Positions 61,361 to 64,000 of a stretch of DNA of 64,000 bases are shown one piece after another. The notes beneath the pieces are model-generated. The model saw only the letters and a program-made list of their open reading frames with translations. It had not been told where the DNA came from and did no database searches. Source of the stretch: Nocardia acidivorans NBRC 108247 (GTDB taxonomy: Bacteria > Actinomycetota > Actinomycetes > Mycobacteriales > Mycobacteriaceae); NCBI RefSeq assembly GCF_001625085.1, contig NZ_BDAW01000008.1:1-64000 (forward strand), given 5' to 3'. Made by a program: the position numbers and the translations under genes. Each line of letters opens with the position of its first letter. The first letter of the stretch is position 1.

Positions 61361-62932
61361 TTAATCGCCGTATCGGCGGGAGGTGTACACCCTCGGTCCG
61401 TCCGGCGCGTCGAACAGCCTGGTGGTGGAGGCCCCGATGATCAGCAGGGTGCGCATATCCACTTCGTCGGGGTTCAGTTCGGCCAGGGTGGTCACCCGCA
61501 CGGTCTCGGTCGGGCCGCCCACATCGCGGCCGATCACCACCGGGGTCTCGGGCTTGCGATGCTCGAGCACGAGATCCCGCATGGCCCCGACCTGCCACTT
61601 GCGTTGCGAGGAGGCCGGGTTGTAAACGGCGAAGGCCATATCGGCCGCGGCCACGGCGGAGATCCGCCCGGCCACCACCTCCCACGGCTTGAGCCGGTCC
61701 GAGAGCGAGAGCATGGCGAAATCGTGGCCCAGCGGTGCGCCCATCCTGCTCGCCACGGCATTGGCCGCGGTCACGCCGGGGAGCACCCGCACCGGGACAT
61801 CCCGCCACTGCGGATCGGCCGACTCCTCGACCACCGCCGCTGCCATGGCGAATACCCCGGGATCCCCACCCGAAACAACCACCACCTTGTGCCCATTCTT
61901 GGCCAGGTCCAAAGCCATTGCGGCGCGCTCTGATTCGACCTTGTTATCGCTGGAGTGGCGGCGCTGGCCCGCGCGCTCGGGGACCCGGTTCATGTAGGTC
62001 GTATAGCCGACGATGTCGGTGGCTTCCGCGAGCGCCCGCGTGACCTCCGGTGTAACCCAGTCGGCGGCACCGGGGCCCAAGCCGACCACGACCACCTCGC
62101 CGATCGAACTACCCTGCGCCGCAACCGATGCGGTCGCATGAGATGTGACCGCGGTATCGTTCCGCTCGGTGGCTGCCGCCGTGGACGCCGCGCCGGTCAA
62201 GGCGATTCGGGTCTCGGGCTTCGGGCCCGGCACGATGGTGATGGCGAAATACGGCACGCCGGCCTCGTCCACCTCGGCGGCGCGCAGCACCCGCTGCCGG
62301 GCGGAGCTCGCCCGCTCCACGTAGTAGGCGTCGTCCAGGCGGCCCGAATCCGAAAGTGCCTGGCGCACACCGGGATACATCCGCCCCAACTTCATGATGG
62401 CCGCGGCGTCGGTGGTGCGCAGCCGCTCGGTGAGCTCCTCGACCGGCATGGTGCCGGGCAGTACCGAAAGCACCTGCTCGCCCTCGACCAGGGGCGTGCC
62501 CAGTGCGGCGGAGGCGGCGCTGACCGAGGTGACGCCCGGAATGATCTCGCTCTCGAAGCGATCGGCCAGGCGGCGATGCATATGCTGAAAGGAACTGTAG
62601 AAGAACGGATCTCCGGCGGCGAGCAATGCCACCGAACGCCCGGCGTCGAGGTGCTCGGCCAGCCGGGCGGCCGCGGACTCGTAGAACTCGTCGATCGCGC
62701 CCTGATAACCACCCGGATGGTCGGTGGTCTCGGTGGTCACCGGATACACCAGGTGTTCTTCGAGCTGCCCGGCCCGCATATACGGCGCGGCAATGGCCCG
62801 CGAGATGCTGCGCCCGTGCTTGGCGCTGTGGAACGCGATCACATCGGCCGCGCCGATGATCCGCGCAGCCTTGACCGTCACCAGTTCCGGATCGCCCGGT
62901 CCGAGGCCGACGCCCCAGAGCTTGCCGCTCAT
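61361..62932 (-). CDS. cobIJ: CobI-CobJ fusion, precorrin-2 C20- and precorrin-3B C17-methyltransferase
   Basis: This fused bifunctional enzyme of 523 residues carries two tetrapyrrole methylase domains. The first (about 1-240) starts [18 protein letters not shown] and contains [16 protein letters not shown] (CobI). The second (about 275-520) starts [18 protein letters not shown] and contains [20 protein letters not shown] and [13 protein letters not shown] (CobJ). The linker is Thr/Ala-rich. This fusion is typical of mycobacteria and Nocardia. ATG at 62932 overlaps the cobH stop as ATGA. Confidence 0.95.
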   Translation of the reverse strand: MSGKLWGVGLGPGDPELVTVKAARIIGAADVIAFHSAKHGRSISRAIAAPYMRAGQLEEHLVYPVTTETTDHPGGYQGAIDEFYESAAARLAEHLDAGRSVALLAAGDPFFYSSFQHMHRRLADRFESEIIPGVTSVSAASAALGTPLVEGEQVLSVLPGTMPVEELTERLRTTDAAAIMKLGRMYPGVRQALSDSGRLDDAYYVERASSARQRVLRAAEVDEAGVPYFAITIVPGPKPETRIALTGAASTAAATERNDTAVTSHATASVAAQGSSIGEVVVVGLGPGAADWVTPEVTRALAEATDIVGYTTYMNRVPERAGQRRHSSDNKVESERAAMALDLAKNGHKVVVVSGGDPGVFAMAAAVVEESADPQWRDVPVRVLPGVTAANAVASRMGAPLGHDFAMLSLSDRLKPWEVVAGRISAVAAADMAFAVYNPASSQRKWQVGAMRDLVLEHRKPETPVVIGRDVGGPTETVRVTTLAELNPDEVDMRTLLIIGASTTRLFDAPDGPRVYTSRRYGD

Positions 62933-63564
62933 TCCTGTTCGCTCGCAATCGCATTGAGGGCGGCGGCGGTCATGGCACTGCCACCGCGTCGTCCGCGCAC
63001 GGTGAGGAATTCGATATCCCCGTATTCGGCCAGGGCCTGTTTGGATTCGGCCGCGCCGATGAATCCGACCGGAATCCCGATCACCGCCGCGGGTGCGGGC
63101 ACACCGGCGTCGAGCATATCGAGCAGATGGAACAGCGCGGTCGGGGCATTGCCGATCGCCACCACCGCGCCGTCCATACGATCGCGCAGGAGTTCCAGTG
63201 CCGCAACGGATCTGGTATTGCCCATCGCTGCCGCGAGCCCGGGCACCCGGGGATCGCCCAGCAGGCACAGCACCTCGTTGTCCGCGGGCAGCCGCTTGCG
63301 GGTCACCCCCGAGGCCACCATATTGGCATCGCACAGAATGGGCGCTCCGGCCCGCATGGCCGCGCGCGCCGCGTTCACCACACCATTGCTGAACTCCACG
63401 TCCGCGGCCAGATCCACCTGCCCGCAGGCATGGATCATGCGCACCACGACCTGCGACACATCCGCCGGAAAGCGTTCCAGATCGGCTTCGGCGCGAATCG
63501 TGGCGAACGAGCGCCGATAGATCTCGGCCCCGTCGGTGAGGTAGCTGGTACGCACGTCGGACAT
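62929..63564 (-). CDS. cobH: Precorrin-8X methylmutase CobH
   Basis: CobH moves a methyl group from C11 to C12 to give hydrogenobyrinic acid. The 211-residue protein contains the catalytic histidine in [18 protein letters not shown], plus [28 protein letters not shown] and [17 protein letters not shown] at 63564 is the most likely start, with GTG at 63573 as an alternative. It is first in the cobH-cobIJ operon. Confidence 0.93.
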   Translation of the reverse strand: MSDVRTSYLTDGAEIYRRSFATIRAEADLERFPADVSQVVVRMIHACGQVDLAADVEFSNGVVNAARAAMRAGAPILCDANMVASGVTRKRLPADNEVLCLLGDPRVPGLAAAMGNTRSVAALELLRDRMDGAVVAIGNAPTALFHLLDMLDAGVPAPAAVIGIPVGFIGAAESKQALAEYGDIEFLTVRGRRGGSAMTAAALNAIASEQE

Positions 63565-63638
63565 GGCCTCCACCCTAGATTTGGCCCCCGCGACGGCCGG
63601 GGGCGGGTGGTCTGGGCCGTCGCCTGCGCGCTGTGCCC

Positions 63639-64000
63639 TCAGGTGCGCGGACGCTCCAGCAGCCGCGACATGACAATGCTGCTGCGGGTGCGGCCGACCC
63701 GCGCGTTCTCGCGAATGCGCTCCACGGTCACCTCGATCTCGGCCATATCGGTGGCCATGACGTGCACGAGCGCATCGGCCTCACCCGCGATGGTCCAGAC
63801 TCCGACGACCTGCGGAATAGGTTCCAGGCTCTTGCGCAGTTCGGCGGGTGAGATGTTGTCGCGGTAATAGACCTCGACATACGCCTCGGTGCGCCAGCCC
63901 AGCGCGGCCGGATTGACCAGTGCGGTGAAGCCGGTGATCTGCCCGCCCGCCACCATCTTGTCCACCCGCCGTTTCACCGCGGGCGCGGACAACCCGACCA
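63639..64000 (-). CDS. Lrp/AsnC family regulator, partial at the window edge
   Basis: The C-terminal part of an Lrp/AsnC-type regulator is present; the N-terminus lies beyond the window. The visible part begins within the DNA-binding helix ([20 protein letters not shown], then [15 protein letters not shown]) and includes the ligand-binding RAM domain ([10 protein letters not shown] to [15 protein letters not shown]). It is upstream of and on the same strand as cobH. Such proteins respond to amino acids; the ligand is unknown. Confidence 0.88.
   Translation of the reverse strand, partial: VGLSAPAVKRRVDKMVAGGQITGFTALVNPAALGWRTEAYVEVYYRDNISPAELRKSLEPIPQVVGVWTIAGEADALVHVMATDMAEIEVTVERIRENARVGRTRSSIVMSRLLERPRT

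Noticed and set aside
61321..62932. Cobalamin riboswitch near the cob genes
   Set aside because: I could not find the conserved B12-box type sequence or a suitable leader upstream of cobH, cobIJ, cobK or cobL.

Overview
The window looks like a chromosome segment of a high-GC actinomycete of the Mycobacteriales, most likely Nocardia or a close relative. The evidence is a complete yrbE-mce transport operon, two F420-type enzymes, a fused CobI-CobJ, a DosR-like regulator with an Acg-type nitroreductase, PAS-ANTAR and PucR regulators, and frequent GTG and TTG starts with ATGA or GTGA gene overlaps. I see no rRNA, tRNA, insertion sequence, integrase or CRISPR array. The genus is inferred.

Layout. 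0.2-6.4 kb is housekeeping: an M24 peptidase, an Rv2074-like F420 enzyme, a DprE2-like SDR, cobL, a flavin reductase, pncC, and a heme-oxygenase-like protein beside a CDGSH protein. 6.7-35.7 kb is a large catabolic and transport region. 35.9-48.5 kb carries a PucR-type regulator, secreted hydrolases, TetR regulators, SDRs, a KshA-like Rieske oxygenase and a DapB-like oxidoreductase. 48.7-52.9 kb has a GNAT gene and a GT2, acyl-CoA-dehydrogenase-like, PIG-L, NodS-like methyltransferase operon. 53-59 kb has DUF72, Acg nitroreductase, DosR-like regulator, LLM oxidoreductase, MerR and PAS-ANTAR genes. 59.5-63.6 kb returns to cobalamin genes (cobK, cobIJ, cobH) around a PadR regulator, and an Lrp/AsnC regulator runs off the right edge.

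The central region is the most interesting part. A long minus-strand operon (22503 down to 9819) encodes, in order, a cytochrome P450, YrbE-A, YrbE-B, MceA to MceF, an Mce-associated protein, a protein whose cysteine-rich C-terminus resembles plant beta-carotene isomerase D27, and a carotenoid cleavage oxygenase (CCD). A second CCD plus an aldehyde dehydrogenase lies at 6.7-9.8 kb. Divergent from the P450 are an SDR, a Rieske oxygenase and a TetR regulator. A tightly packed plus-strand operon follows at 25.7-35.7 kb: E1 alpha and beta of a thiamine-diphosphate dehydrogenase, an acyl-CoA ligase, two acyl-CoA dehydrogenases, two ferredoxins, a DUF35/thiolase-fold pair, a free-standing lipoyl domain, an SDR and a ThuA-like protein. 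Three of these promoter regions share a related AT-rich operator-like sequence, which suggests one regulon, probably under the TetR at 24919.

My working hypothesis is that this region imports an isoprenoid or apocarotenoid-like hydrophobic compound through the Mce system and isomerises, cleaves, oxidises and degrades it by CoA-dependent steps. The D27, CCD and P450 combination parallels the enzyme classes of plant strigolactone synthesis. The individual enzyme families are well supported except D27, which rests on a recalled motif alignment. The substrate is unknown.
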